From Verrucomicrobiota bacterium (GTDB lineage: Bacteria; Verrucomicrobiota; Verrucomicrobiia; Limisphaerales; UBA9464), in the NCBI GenBank assembly GCA_017309115.1, contig JAFLEF010000042.1, forward strand, positions 1 through 64,000: a stretch of 64,000 nucleotides of DNA, given 5' to 3'. The position numbers and the translations under genes were made by a program. Below are positions 1 through 7,895 of the stretch, in pieces. The notes under the pieces are model-generated. The model ran no database searches. It worked only from the letters and a program-made list of their open reading frames with translations, and was not told the DNA's origin. The stretch's first letter is position 1. Every line of letters begins with the position of its first letter.

Positions 1-193
1 GTTTGTCGACGAACTGGCGTCCGGCTTCGGTGTCGGGTTGGAGTGCCTGAAGTTCCTTGTCGAGAAAGACTACGTCGCGCAACCAGTCGATCTGGGCTTC
101 GACCGCCGGGAAGCACAGGGCCAGGAAGGGACGCAGGAACTTCTCCAGCGCCTCTTTCCAAGGGCTGTCGTAGTCATTGCGGTCCTGGTTCAC
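1..193 (-). CDS. Rpn-family/PD-(D/E)XK putative transposase-like protein, N-terminal fragment
   Basis: The minus-strand frame opens with GTG at 193 and runs off the left edge without a stop (64 residues visible). The N-terminus has MNQDRNDYDSPWKEALEKF, then a DIDW-like stretch (AQIDWLRD) and FLDKELQ. This layout (YDSPWKEAL, IDW, FLDKEL) is typical of the abundant Rpn-like cytosolic nuclease/transposase proteins of cyanobacteria, planctomycetes and verrucomicrobia. An ATG at 230 is in another frame and stops at once, so GTG 193 is the best start. The catalytic residues lie outside the window, so activity cannot be judged. Confidence 0.7.
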   Translation of the reverse strand, partial: MNQDRNDYDSPWKEALEKFLRPFLALCFPAVEAQIDWLRDVVFLDKELQALQPDTEAGRQFVDK

Positions 194-641
194 CCAACCA
201 GTGCAGCAGGATTTCCCTCCGCTCCGCCATCGCCAGATTTAACCAGCGACTGAGAGCTGAAACTTGAGAGGTAAAGGCGGGAGGCGGGTCGGACTTCACA
301 GGCGAAAGGTCAGGTAACGCGTGGGTAGATTGGATGGCGCCTTCTGCCGGCGGCGGCTACAGGGTGGGCAAAGGGAGTTAGGCGGAGCGGCTCAGAGCGG
401 CTCAGTGAAAACTTCGCCCTACCGGGTGGCGTGGGACTACTCCCCACTGCGACCAACGACCACGCGGGGAGGTTCGGGAGGGCAAGGCGAACCAGGCCAG
501 CGGGGTGTCGGATCTGGGGCATTCGCTCGGGGGACAGTAGCCGGTGCCGGCCGGGGTATCAGGCTAACCCCGGAAGTCTTGGCGCCAAAGCCCGCCAATC
601 TGATTGAAAGTTTGGCCGTCCGGCGTGAAGTTCTCCCCGAC
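194..641. other. Intergenic region, no convincing gene
   Basis: About 450 bases between the divergent Rpn-like fragment and hpf. The left part (about 249-280) has a degenerate copy of the GAGAGCT-type short repeat seen elsewhere. Near 424-433 there is a CGCCCTACCG string resembling the end of the GGTAGGGCG repeat family, but not enough for a copy. An open frame continuous with hpf spans 321-641, but its proline/glycine-rich translation resembles no protein and it precedes the canonical HPF start. The hpf promoter should lie here; no clear -35/-10 was found. Confidence 0.5.
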
Positions 642-998
642 ATGAAGTTCATTCTGACGACACACAACGTCACCCTCACTGATGCCATCGAGCAGCACGT
701 GTTGATGCGGTTGGAGAAGCTCGAGAACATTGACCGCTGGCTGATTGATGCCCGGGTGTGCCTGGAAAAGGACCATACCCCCAAGTCGCCGGACAAGACG
801 TTCAAGTGCTCCATCCGCCTGGGGATCCGAGGCCGTGACCTCTATGCCGAAGACCGGGAATCCGATCTCTATGCCGCGGTGGATCTTTCGGTGAAGAAGA
901 TCGAACAACAGCTGCGCCAGAAGCACAGCCGGGCCAAGGCCAAAAAGAAGTCCGTGGCCGCCAAGCTGAAGGAAAAGCACCGCAGTCCTGCTTCCTAA
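642..998 (+). CDS. hpf: Ribosome hibernation promoting factor (short HPF/RaiA type)
   Basis: The 118-residue product starts MKFILTTHNVTLTDAI and continues with the beta-alpha-beta pattern of the RaiA/sigma-54 modulation family: a basic helix (EKLENIDRW), a strand with VCLEKDH, a strand GIRGRDLYAE, then a long helix (DLYAAVDLSVKKIEQQLRQ) and a lysine-rich tail. It binds the 30S subunit at the decoding region and silences ribosomes in stationary phase. The length matches the short form, without the C-terminal dimerisation domain of long HPF. The frame is open upstream to 321, but MKFIL is the family start. The next gene begins 2 bases after the stop, which suggests a three-gene operon. Confidence 0.9.
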   Translation: MKFILTTHNVTLTDAIEQHVLMRLEKLENIDRWLIDARVCLEKDHTPKSPDKTFKCSIRLGIRGRDLYAEDRESDLYAAVDLSVKKIEQQLRQKHSRAKAKKKSVAAKLKEKHRSPAS

Positions 999-1000
999 AC

Positions 1001-2254
1001 GTGCTGGTTCGAGCCCGTTTGGTTTTACCGCAGACCGCGCCGCCCGTGGAGGACGGCGCGGTTCTGATTTTTCAGGACCGCGTCCGGGCGGTCGGACGCT
1101 ATGCCGACCTGAGGCCCCGCGCCCGTTCTGTTCTCGATCTCGGGGACGTCGCCCTACTGCCGGGTCTGGTCAACGCCCATTGCCACCTGGATTACACCAA
1201 TCTGGGCGGTCGTTTGGCTCCGCCCAAGTCGTTTCCCGATTGGATCAAATCCATCCTCGCGGCGAAGTCCGAATGGAATTTCTCCGACTTCGCCGCGTCG
1301 TGGCTGGCCGGGGCCCGGCAATTGGTCGAGTCGGGCACCACCACGGTGGCCAACATTGAGTCTGTTCCGGAAATGCTCGCGGAGTGCCGCGCCGCCACGC
1401 CGCTGCGGGTGTATTCGTTTCTGGAGATGACCGGCGTTCGCAGTGCCCGGGATCCGGCCGTCATTTTGGAGGAAACCGTGGCCCGGGCCCGATCCATTCG
1501 CACCGGCCGGGGGCAGATCGGACTGTCACCGCATGCCCCGTACTCCACTTCGCCGGCGTTGCTCCAACTGACCGCCGAGCGGGTGCGTTCCGAAGGCTGG
1601 TGGACGACGACCCACGTGGCGGAATCCCAGGCGGAGTTCGACATGTACATGTATCGACGCGGGCCGATGTACGCCTGGCTGGAACCTCAGCGCGCCATGA
1701 CCGATTGCGGCGTGGGATCGCCGGTGCAGCATCTGGAGCGGTGCGGATTGCTCGGGCCGAAGCATCTGGCCGTGCACGTCAATTATCTTTGGGACGGGGA
1801 CGCCGCCCGTCTGGCCCGAACGGGAACGCACGTGGTTCACTGTCCGTCGAGTCACACCTATTTCGGACATCGGCGCTTTCCCTACGAGGAACTGGTGGCG
1901 GCCGGAGTGAATGTGGCGCTGGGCACCGACAGTCTGGCATCCACCAAGGGCCCCCGCGGCCGGCGTCCCACGTTGTCGTTGTTCGACGAGTTGCGGGAAT
2001 TGCTGGCCAATGACGCAACCCTGTCCCCGCAGGATGCCCTTGATTTGGTCACCACCAAAGGGGCACGGGCGCTGGGCCTGACCGGACTGGCCGGCGAACT
2101 CACGGATGGCGGCTGGGCGGACTTGATCGCCGTTCCGTACGTCGGTTCGCCAGACGAGGTCGCCGACGCCGTGGTTCATCATTCCGGCCCAGTCTCCGCC
2201 AGTATGATCGCTGGAGAATGGGCGCGATCGCCAGTTCACCTGACCACCGCATGA
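1001..2254 (+). CDS. Amidohydrolase, cytosine deaminase/chlorohydrolase-like
   Basis: The 417-residue product has the metal site of subtype III amidohydrolases: NAHCHLD (H60, H62), LSPHAPYS (H178), THVAES (H205), AVHVNYL (H259) and GTDSLAS (D310), on a TIM barrel with an N-terminal composite beta-sandwich strand. This group hydrolytically deaminates purine or pyrimidine-like rings; the HCPSSHTYFGH and FPYEELVAAGVN segments are shared with unassigned deaminases, some of which act on aminofutalosine or S-adenosylhomocysteine. The exact substrate cannot be read from sequence. The GTG start lies 2 bases after hpf, and the TGA overlaps the ATG of the SDR gene, so translation is probably coupled. 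Confidence 0.85.
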   Translation: MLVRARLVLPQTAPPVEDGAVLIFQDRVRAVGRYADLRPRARSVLDLGDVALLPGLVNAHCHLDYTNLGGRLAPPKSFPDWIKSILAAKSEWNFSDFAASWLAGARQLVESGTTTVANIESVPEMLAECRAATPLRVYSFLEMTGVRSARDPAVILEETVARARSIRTGRGQIGLSPHAPYSTSPALLQLTAERVRSEGWWTTTHVAESQAEFDMYMYRRGPMYAWLEPQRAMTDCGVGSPVQHLERCGLLGPKHLAVHVNYLWDGDAARLARTGTHVVHCPSSHTYFGHRRFPYEELVAAGVNVALGTDSLASTKGPRGRRPTLSLFDELRELLANDATLSPQDALDLVTTKGARALGLTGLAGELTDGGWADLIAVPYVGSPDEVADAVVHHSGPVSASMIAGEWARSPVHLTTA

Positions 2255-2970
2255 CCCGCTCGGAACAGCCGGTGGCGCTGATCACCGGGGCTGCCGGCGG
2301 ATTGGGGCAGCCGCTGGTTCGGGCGTTTGTCGCCGCGGGTTGGCGGGTGGCGGCCGGATGGAACCGAACCCCGTTTCCCGCCGGTGACGCCCAGGTGGAG
2401 CCGGTGGCGCTGGATGTCACCCGCCCGGAGGCGGCGGAACAGGCGGTGGAATTCGTGGTGAAGCGGTGGGGCCGACTGGACCTTCTGATCAACAATGCCG
2501 GCGTTGCTGCGGATGAGATTGTGCCGCGGTTGTCGGAGTCGGATTGGCAACACGTGTTGGAGGTGAATTTGAACGGGGCCTTTCGCTGCGCTCGCGCCGC
2601 CCTCCGCCCCATGCTGCGGCAGCGCGATGGGCACATCCTCAACATCACCAGTTATGGCGGCCGGGTGGGTCGGGCGGGTCAGTCCAACTACGCGGCCTCC
2701 AAGGCCGCCCTGTTTGGGCTAACCCAGTCGCTCGCCCGGGAAGTGGGTTCGCGGAACATTCGGGTCAACGCAGTGTCGCCAGGATTTTTGCGCACGCCGT
2801 TGGTGGGCACGCTGACGGAGGAGCAGTTGGCTGGGCACGCGGCGGCCAACGTGTTGGGGCGTTTGAATGAGTTTGAGGAAGTGGCGCGGTTTCTGGTGTT
2901 CCTCGCTGGGATGCGCAACGTGTCTGGTCAGATCTTCCAATTGGACAGCCGGATTACCCCGTGGAGCTGA
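2251..2970 (+). CDS. Short-chain dehydrogenase/reductase, FabG-like
   Basis: A 239-residue classical SDR. It has the Rossmann motif TGAAGGLG at residues 12-19, LINNAG, and the catalytic triad S134, Y147, K151 (YAASK), then SPGFLRTPL and a C-terminal GMRNVSGQIFQLDS. It should reduce a keto group with NAD(P)H; resemblance to 3-oxoacyl-ACP reductases is general, and there is no fatty-acid gene context here. The ATG at 2251 overlaps the stop of the amidohydrolase (ATGA). An upstream in-frame ATG at 2218 would add 11 residues and overlap more deeply, so it was rejected. Confidence 0.85.
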   Translation: MTRSEQPVALITGAAGGLGQPLVRAFVAAGWRVAAGWNRTPFPAGDAQVEPVALDVTRPEAAEQAVEFVVKRWGRLDLLINNAGVAADEIVPRLSESDWQHVLEVNLNGAFRCARAALRPMLRQRDGHILNITSYGGRVGRAGQSNYAASKAALFGLTQSLAREVGSRNIRVNAVSPGFLRTPLVGTLTEEQLAGHAAANVLGRLNEFEEVARFLVFLAGMRNVSGQIFQLDSRITPWS

Positions 2971-2984
2971 CGGAAGGCAGTTGG

Positions 2985-3139
2985 AACCGCAGATTGGACG
3001 CAGATTAACGCAGATTTTTTGTTTTGGTTCTGGCGAGTTCCGGGTCGAGAGACGTGCTCGCTGAGTGGTTGGGGAGGAAAAAAAGGGGACGTTCCTTTTG
3101 CCGGAAGAAATCTGCGTTCAATCCGCTTAATCTGCGGTT
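2985..3139. repeat. Inverted pair of CGCAGATT-type repeats
   Basis: The left arm at 2985-3020 reads AACCGCAGATTGG, then ACGCAGATTAACGCAGATTT. The right arm at 3108-3139 is its near reverse complement (AAATCTGCGTTCAATCC, then GCTTAATCTGCGGTT). About 87 bases lie between them with no gene. Single or tandem copies of the same unit occur at 7841-7873, about 9200-9220, 48600-48630 and 50102-50125, always outside genes. No coding role is seen. Confidence 0.75.
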
Positions 3140-3204
3140 CACCTTCCTTGCACTCAGCTGGAGCGAGGCGATTCTGATGAGATGGCTGAACTTTTCTCTT
3201 GCTG

Positions 3205-3222
3205 TCTCTACAGGTGTAGAGA
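3205..3222. promoter_or_regulatory. BlaI/MecI-type operator
   Basis: TCTCTACAGGTGTAGAGA is a perfect dyad with 8-base arms around GG. The core CTACA-N2-TGTAG matches the operator core known for BlaI/MecI repressors (TACA/TGTA dyads). It ends 20 bases before the start of the BlaI-family gene. A weak -35 (TTGCTG, 3199-3204) and -10 (ATTAAC, 3222-3227) flank it at 17-base spacing, so the repressor would sit on the promoter. This predicts autoregulation of the repressor and sensor operon. Direct sequence observation; the binding is inferred. Confidence 0.75.
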
Positions 3223-3242
3223 TTAACTGACTCCAGTAAACG

Positions 3243-3644
3243 ATGTCTGCCAATCCTACTGAACTGACCGAATCCGAATGGGCCATCATTAAGACGGTGT
3301 GGGCCGTGGAGCCGTGTGCGGCCCCCACCGTCCAGGAGGCCCTCGAGAAGTCCCATGGCTGGACCTACAGCACGGTGCGAACGCTCATGGACCGGATGGT
3401 GGGCAAGGGTCTGCTCACGGCGGAGAAGATCCGGAACCTGACGTTGTATCGGTCGGCGATCACGCGTCAGCAGGCGCAGTTGGGAGAACTGCGGTACGCC
3501 CTGCGCCACGCCTTTGACGGCGCCTTGAAACCCATGGTCGAGACCCTGCTCTCGACCGAGAAACTCTCCGCCGCCGAGCTCGACGAACTCGAGTCCCTGA
3601 TCCAGGCCCGCCGCAAAGCTGGCGCCTCCCGAAAGTCGAAGTAA
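3243..3644 (+). CDS. BlaI/MecI/CopY-family transcriptional repressor
   Basis: The 133-residue winged-helix protein begins with LTESEWAIIKTVWA and has the DNA-recognition segment TVQEALEKSHGWTYSTVRTLMDRMVGKGLLTAEK typical of BlaI/MecI (cited here by its position, residues 28-61). A helical dimerisation tail follows (residues 78-125). Such repressors are inactivated when the paired M56 membrane protease is triggered by a signal. The sensor gene begins 19 bases after the stop, and a matching operator lies upstream. Verrucomicrobia carry many such pairs, and the genes controlled are usually not beta-lactamases; none is seen nearby. Confidence 0.9.
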   Translation: MSANPTELTESEWAIIKTVWAVEPCAAPTVQEALEKSHGWTYSTVRTLMDRMVGKGLLTAEKIRNLTLYRSAITRQQAQLGELRYALRHAFDGALKPMVETLLSTEKLSAAELDELESLIQARRKAGASRKSK

Positions 3645-3663
3645 CCCAACAATTCAGGTCGCC

Positions 3664-6600
3664 ATGATAACCCACTGGATCAACGAAACGGCCGCCCGCT
3701 TGTGGCCGGCGAGTCTGACCTTGGCCGGGCAAGCGGCGGTCTTGGTGGTGGTGTTGTTGGTCGCGGAACGGGTGTTCCGACGACGATTGCCGGCGGCTTG
3801 GGCGGCGGCGTTGTGGCTGCTGGTGCTGGTGCGATTGGTTCTTCCTCCCGGACTCCAATCGCCGACGAGTCTGAGCTTCTGGCTGGGGCCCTGGTTGGCG
3901 GCGCCTGTCCGGGTGACCGCTCCGACTCCGGTGGCCCCGCTCGCCAGTGTGGAACAGGTGTCGGTAGCTCCCCCGAAGTTGGCCTCGGCCTCAGTGGCTT
4001 CAGCGCTCGCTCCTGCTCCAGCTCCCGCTCCGCGACTGAGCCGTTCCGGTTGGCTGCTGCTGGGTTGGGGTGTCGGCAGTCTGATCTGCCTCGGCTGGAT
4101 GGTGCGGAAGAACCAGGAGGTTCGGAGACTGGTGAGTTTTTCGACAGACGCGTCGGCAGAAGGAAACGCCGCACTGCGACGCGTCGCGGCAGAGGTCGGT
4201 CTGCGGCGGTTGCCCCGGTTGCGGCTGACCTCGCAGGATCACAGTCCGGCGGTGTGGGGCTGGTTTCAGCCGGTGATTCTGCTGCCGCAAGCGTTGGCCG
4301 ACTCGTTGGCGCCAGCGGGGCTGCGGGATGTGTTAGCGCATGAACTGATTCATCTGCGGCGCGGTGATTTGTGGCTCAATCTGCCGCAGGCCTTTCTTCA
4401 GGCGTTGTGGTGGTGGAATCCTGTGGTGTGGCTGGCGACGGCGCGCATCCGGATGTGGCGCGAGCAGGCCGTGGACGACGCGGTCATGGCGCTCTCGCGA
4501 GAGGAGGACGCCAGTTATCCGCAGACCCTGGTGGAGGTGGCGCGGTTCTGTGCGGCGCGTCCCACGGTGTCCCTGGGATTTGTGGGCATTTTGGAATCCC
4601 GCCGGTCGGTGCGGTATCGCGTGCTCCGGCTGGTAAACGCCCCGCCGGCGCGGCGAACGCGGTTGGGTTGGGCGGGTTGGATCGTGGTCCTGTTGGTGGC
4701 GGTTCTGGCGCTGCCGATGGCGTTCGCGCGGCGGGTGGAGAACGGTGCGGTCCACTACGGAACCAACGACGTCGTCACCCTAACCGGTGATCCGGAAAGC
4801 GGACCGCCGTGGGTGGAACCTAATGAAGGCTATCTGGAGGCGGACGAGATTACGATCGACCGGGCCAACAACCGACTAACCGCCCGGGGTAACCTCAAAA
4901 TGATCATGAATCCGGCGACACCCCAAAATCCCAGGGATTCGGGGGCGAGTTCAACGCTGCGGCCTCTGGAGATTCAGGTGAGCTCAGATGGCTTCGAAGT
5001 CGGAGGCGAGCGGATGGGGCCGGAGGAATTCGCCCGTCGGCTGAGTCAGGAGAGAAGCATTAATCCGGAACGGACCGTTTCCCTTAACGCCGACTCCGAA
5101 GACAAGTGGAAGTATGTAATTAAAGCACTGGACCTCGTAAAGCGGGCTGGCTTCACGAACAACGTCAAAGCATTTACCCGTCCGGCGCGGGTGCGCACCG
5201 AGGGTCTCAGTCCCGAACTGACCGCAGCCCTTGAGGCGGAACCGATAGCCGTGAGGACGTTATCCCCTCAGATCGAATCAGCGCGCACGCTCCCCGGTTC
5301 GTCGCCGAGTGAGTCGAGCGAGTGGCTTCCCTGGTCACCGGAGGCGGTAGAGAATGCGCTGGCGGTGGGCCGTCCGGTGTTGGTGTTGGCGACGGCCAAA
5401 TGGGACATGTCTGGTCGGTCGTTTCGAGAGACCCTGATGGAGTCAATGGAGGTGCGCGACCGATTTGACGAACTAAAGGCGCTGCGATTGGAGGCCGACT
5501 GGACGCGTTCGGATCCCATGATCGAAGGGCTTTTGAAGCAATACCACCGCGCCGGAGTGCCGCTCGCTCTCTGGTATTACCCGGGCGCCGCACCCGTGGT
5601 GGTGGAGGTGGGTGCCGGAGTGGAGTCGCTCCTCGAAGCAATGGTCCCGTCCGCCGGTCCGGTGATCCCGGCGATTGAGATCGAAGTGGAAGAACTCGGG
5701 GGCGACGTGCGCTATCGAATTCAGGGGAAGGAAGTTTCCCGGGAAGAGTTGCGAGAGCGTTTGGCCGAACTGGGAAGGACCGCACCGGAGACCGCTCTGA
5801 GGATCAGGTTCCGAGAAGGCGGTCGGTTCGGGTCCGTGCGGGAGGTTCTGGAATGGTCCCGGTCATCTGGTCTGTCGAAGTTCAATCTGGTCTCCCTCGG
5901 CGACACCTCGCCGTTCCCGGCAGCGCCTTCGAACACAGCAAGACTCGAGACACCTCTCCGCTCAGCGGCCAGCTCTTTGCCAGAACTCAATCGCGCCTCA
6001 CTCGTGGGGTTGCTGCAGGAGTTTGGTCTGACCTGGTCGGAGTTGGAGCAGTGGGCGGGCGATAACAAAGTCCCCATCGATTCGATGCCCGTGGTAGAAC
6101 TCAGGACACTCCTGCTCCAGCGAACGCCAGTACCTCCCGTGCGCGGGAAAGAACCGGATTCGTTACCGTCCCGATGGATCACCATGAAGATGATTGAAGT
6201 CGGGACAGAACAGCTCGAACTGCCGCTCGAAGAGGTGCAGTTTTGGGCGTCGGGTGGGGGTCGGGTGATGGATAAAGGGGCGCCTTTATTGCCGTGGCCA
6301 TCCCAAGTGGAAGGAGGTGTTCACTTGGACGGGGACGTCGCCATGAGCGGGATGATGGAATTGAACCGATGGAAAACACTAGAGCAGGAGATTGAGTCCC
6401 GTCCTGACACGCTGAAACGGGTGAACAGTCAGAAACGTCTGATCGGACGACAAGATTGGGGCCTGTCGTCGGTCGATGCGTCCACTAACCACGGCGAGAA
6501 CTCCGGGCTTACGACCGACTTGATCAGCGTTCAATCCGACGTCCAATCCAACGGCGTGGCCTTGAAGGTCACTGTGCGGCCTAGAAACTGGTCTGCCGTG

Positions 6601-6780
6601 AAGCCAGGGAGTCTCAGTCGCTTGCCGGAGCTTCGCCGGGACGTGGTGCTCCGAGACGGCCAGGTCTTGATCGTTGCGTGTCTGGAAGAGTTATCAGGTA
6701 GCGAAGGATCCCCGTCCCGATCCCAGCCGCTGCGTCCGGCCAAGCTGATCGTCCTCACCACTGACGCCCAGGGGCCGTGA
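3664..6780 (+). CDS. BlaR1-like M56 membrane metalloprotease sensor with long multidomain extension
   Basis: 1038 residues. The N-terminal part has membrane helices (about 15-35, 43-63, 119-137) and the zinc protease motif HELIH at 226-230 followed by LRRGD, and a further helix near 335-352. The remaining 680 residues should lie outside the cytoplasmic membrane. By eye they hold a short LptA/OstA-like stretch (ADEITIDRANNRLTARGN, about 393-410), an ExbD/TolR-like segment (about 436-503, ending DLVKRAGFTNN), a thioredoxin-like domain (about 553-650) resembling DsbD C-termini but with AKWDMSG where the CxxC would be, and a second ExbD-like segment (about 668-747). The last 290 residues are unassigned. 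The BlaI partner lies just upstream. Protease and pairing are well supported; the extra domain calls are inference. Confidence 0.85.
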   Translation: MITHWINETAARLWPASLTLAGQAAVLVVVLLVAERVFRRRLPAAWAAALWLLVLVRLVLPPGLQSPTSLSFWLGPWLAAPVRVTAPTPVAPLASVEQVSVAPPKLASASVASALAPAPAPAPRLSRSGWLLLGWGVGSLICLGWMVRKNQEVRRLVSFSTDASAEGNAALRRVAAEVGLRRLPRLRLTSQDHSPAVWGWFQPVILLPQALADSLAPAGLRDVLAHELIHLRRGDLWLNLPQAFLQALWWWNPVVWLATARIRMWREQAVDDAVMALSREEDASYPQTLVEVARFCAARPTVSLGFVGILESRRSVRYRVLRLVNAPPARRTRLGWAGWIVVLLVAVLALPMAFARRVENGAVHYGTNDVVTLTGDPESGPPWVEPNEGYLEADEITIDRANNRLTARGNLKMIMNPATPQNPRDSGASSTLRPLEIQVSSDGFEVGGERMGPEEFARRLSQERSINPERTVSLNADSEDKWKYVIKALDLVKRAGFTNNVKAFTRPARVRTEGLSPELTAALEAEPIAVRTLSPQIESARTLPGSSPSESSEWLPWSPEAVENALAVGRPVLVLATAKWDMSGRSFRETLMESMEVRDRFDELKALRLEADWTRSDPMIEGLLKQYHRAGVPLALWYYPGAAPVVVEVGAGVESLLEAMVPSAGPVIPAIEIEVEELGGDVRYRIQGKEVSREELRERLAELGRTAPETALRIRFREGGRFGSVREVLEWSRSSGLSKFNLVSLGDTSPFPAAPSNTARLETPLRSAASSLPELNRASLVGLLQEFGLTWSELEQWAGDNKVPIDSMPVVELRTLLLQRTPVPPVRGKEPDSLPSRWITMKMIEVGTEQLELPLEEVQFWASGGGRVMDKGAPLLPWPSQVEGGVHLDGDVAMSGMMELNRWKTLEQEIESRPDTLKRVNSQKRLIGRQDWGLSSVDASTNHGENSGLTTDLISVQSDVQSNGVALKVTVRPRNWSAVKPGSLSRLPELRRDVVLRDGQVLIVACLEELSGSEGSPSRSQPLRPAKLIVLTTDAQGP

Positions 6781-6961
6781 GTGGTGAGGCGGACCTAACC
6801 GGTTCGCCCCAACTGAGCGTCTGCGAAGTAATCCCGCTTCTCTCCGGTGACCGGCTCCGATAGTCTGAGGCCACACTGAAGACGGCCCAACAGCTGTTCA
6901 GCCGGGATTGGATCACCCCCAGGGCGACGGGTTGGCAGTTGCCGTGGAAAGGAGGCGCCTG

Positions 6962-7705
6962 ATGCGCCTGCGAATCTTCAGTGACCTGCATCTGGAGTTC
7001 GGCGACTGGCAGCCACCGGCGGCGGACGCGGATGTGGTCATCCTGGCCGGTGACACCCACAAGGACACCCGCGGACTACCTTGGATCGAACAGCATTTTC
7101 CTGACAAACCGGTGCTGTACCTGGCCGGCAACCATGAGTTCTACGGTAGTCAGATTGATTCCGTGCTGGAAAATCTGACCGAAGTGCCGCGCCCAGGATT
7201 TCATTTCCTGGAGAATCGCAGCGTGGAACTGGGGGACGTGGTGTTCCTGGGATGCACGCTGTGGACCGACTTCAATCTGTTCGGCGATCCGTCCCGCGCG
7301 GGTCAACACGCTGCGGCGGGGATGAATGACTACCGATTGATTCGCTACACTCCGGAGTATCGGAAGTTGAAGGGCCGGGACACGGCGGGATTCCATGCCC
7401 GTTCCCGGCGCTGGCTCGAAGAGGAACTCACCCGGCATCGGGGTCGGAAGATCGTAGTTTTGACCCATCATGCCCCGAGTCCGCAGTCGCTCGATCCGCG
7501 GTTTGCGCAGGATCTGCTGGGTGCGGCCTATGCGTCCAATCTGGAGTCGCTGGTGCAATCAAGCGGAGCCCAACTTTGGGTCCACGGTCACACTCATCGG
7601 TCGGTCGATTACCAAATCGGCACGACCCGGATTTTGGCGAATCAGCGGGGGTATCCGGATCAGGACCACACTGGGTTCCGGCCGGATTTGGTGGTGGAAG
7701 TGTGA
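6962..7705 (+). CDS. Calcineurin-like metallophosphoesterase
   Basis: The 247-residue protein has all the motifs of the family: FSDLHLEF (D8, H10), LAGDTH (D31), GNHEFYG (N57, H58), THHAP (H169) and HGHTH (H210, H212), which bind two metal ions. It is probably a soluble phosphodiesterase; the substrate is unknown. A strong ribosome-binding site AAAGGAGG at 6948-6955 fixes the ATG at 6962; an in-frame ATG at 6908 was rejected. A 180-base gap after the M56 gene suggests separate transcription. Confidence 0.88.
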   Translation: MRLRIFSDLHLEFGDWQPPAADADVVILAGDTHKDTRGLPWIEQHFPDKPVLYLAGNHEFYGSQIDSVLENLTEVPRPGFHFLENRSVELGDVVFLGCTLWTDFNLFGDPSRAGQHAAAGMNDYRLIRYTPEYRKLKGRDTAGFHARSRRWLEEELTRHRGRKIVVLTHHAPSPQSLDPRFAQDLLGAAYASNLESLVQSSGAQLWVHGHTHRSVDYQIGTTRILANQRGYPDQDHTGFRPDLVVEV

Positions 7706-7710
7706 GGGGT

Positions 7711-7763
7711 AGCTGAGAGCTGAGAGGAAAAGGCGGGTAAGAGGTAAGCGGTAAGGGGTAAGT
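7711..7763. repeat. Short tandem repeat tract, GAGAGCT then GGTAAGC units
   Basis: Directly after the phosphoesterase stop there is AGCTGAGAGCTGAGAGG, then AAAGGCGGGTAAGAGG, TAAGCGGTAAGGGGTAAG. The same two unit types recur at 249-280, about 8560-8602, 14345-14374, about 20998-21030, 55780-55821, 58964-58995 and 61145-61233. No gene or promoter is seen in it. Confidence 0.7.
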
Positions 7764-7895
7764 GTGGGTTCTGAAATTCCGACGCGGCGGGGTCATGGGA
7801 AAGCGGTGGTAGGTCAACCGCAGGCCCAAGGAAGGGTTGTCCGCAGATTAACGCAGATCGTCGCAGATTTCGGATTGGGGTTTCTGAGTCCGGCG

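Noticed and set aside
321..641. Open frame continuous with hpf, giving a 225-residue product
   Set aside because: The extra 107 residues are proline/glycine/arginine-rich with no family resemblance, and HPF proteins start at MKF.
3664..6780. Considered as a beta-lactam resistance locus
   Set aside because: No beta-lactamase gene or penicillin-binding sensor domain is present; BlaI/M56 pairs are numerous and general in this phylum.
7711..7763. Considered as a CRISPR-like or telomeric array
   Set aside because: Units are 7-8 bases, tandem without spacers, and most tracts have only two to five units.
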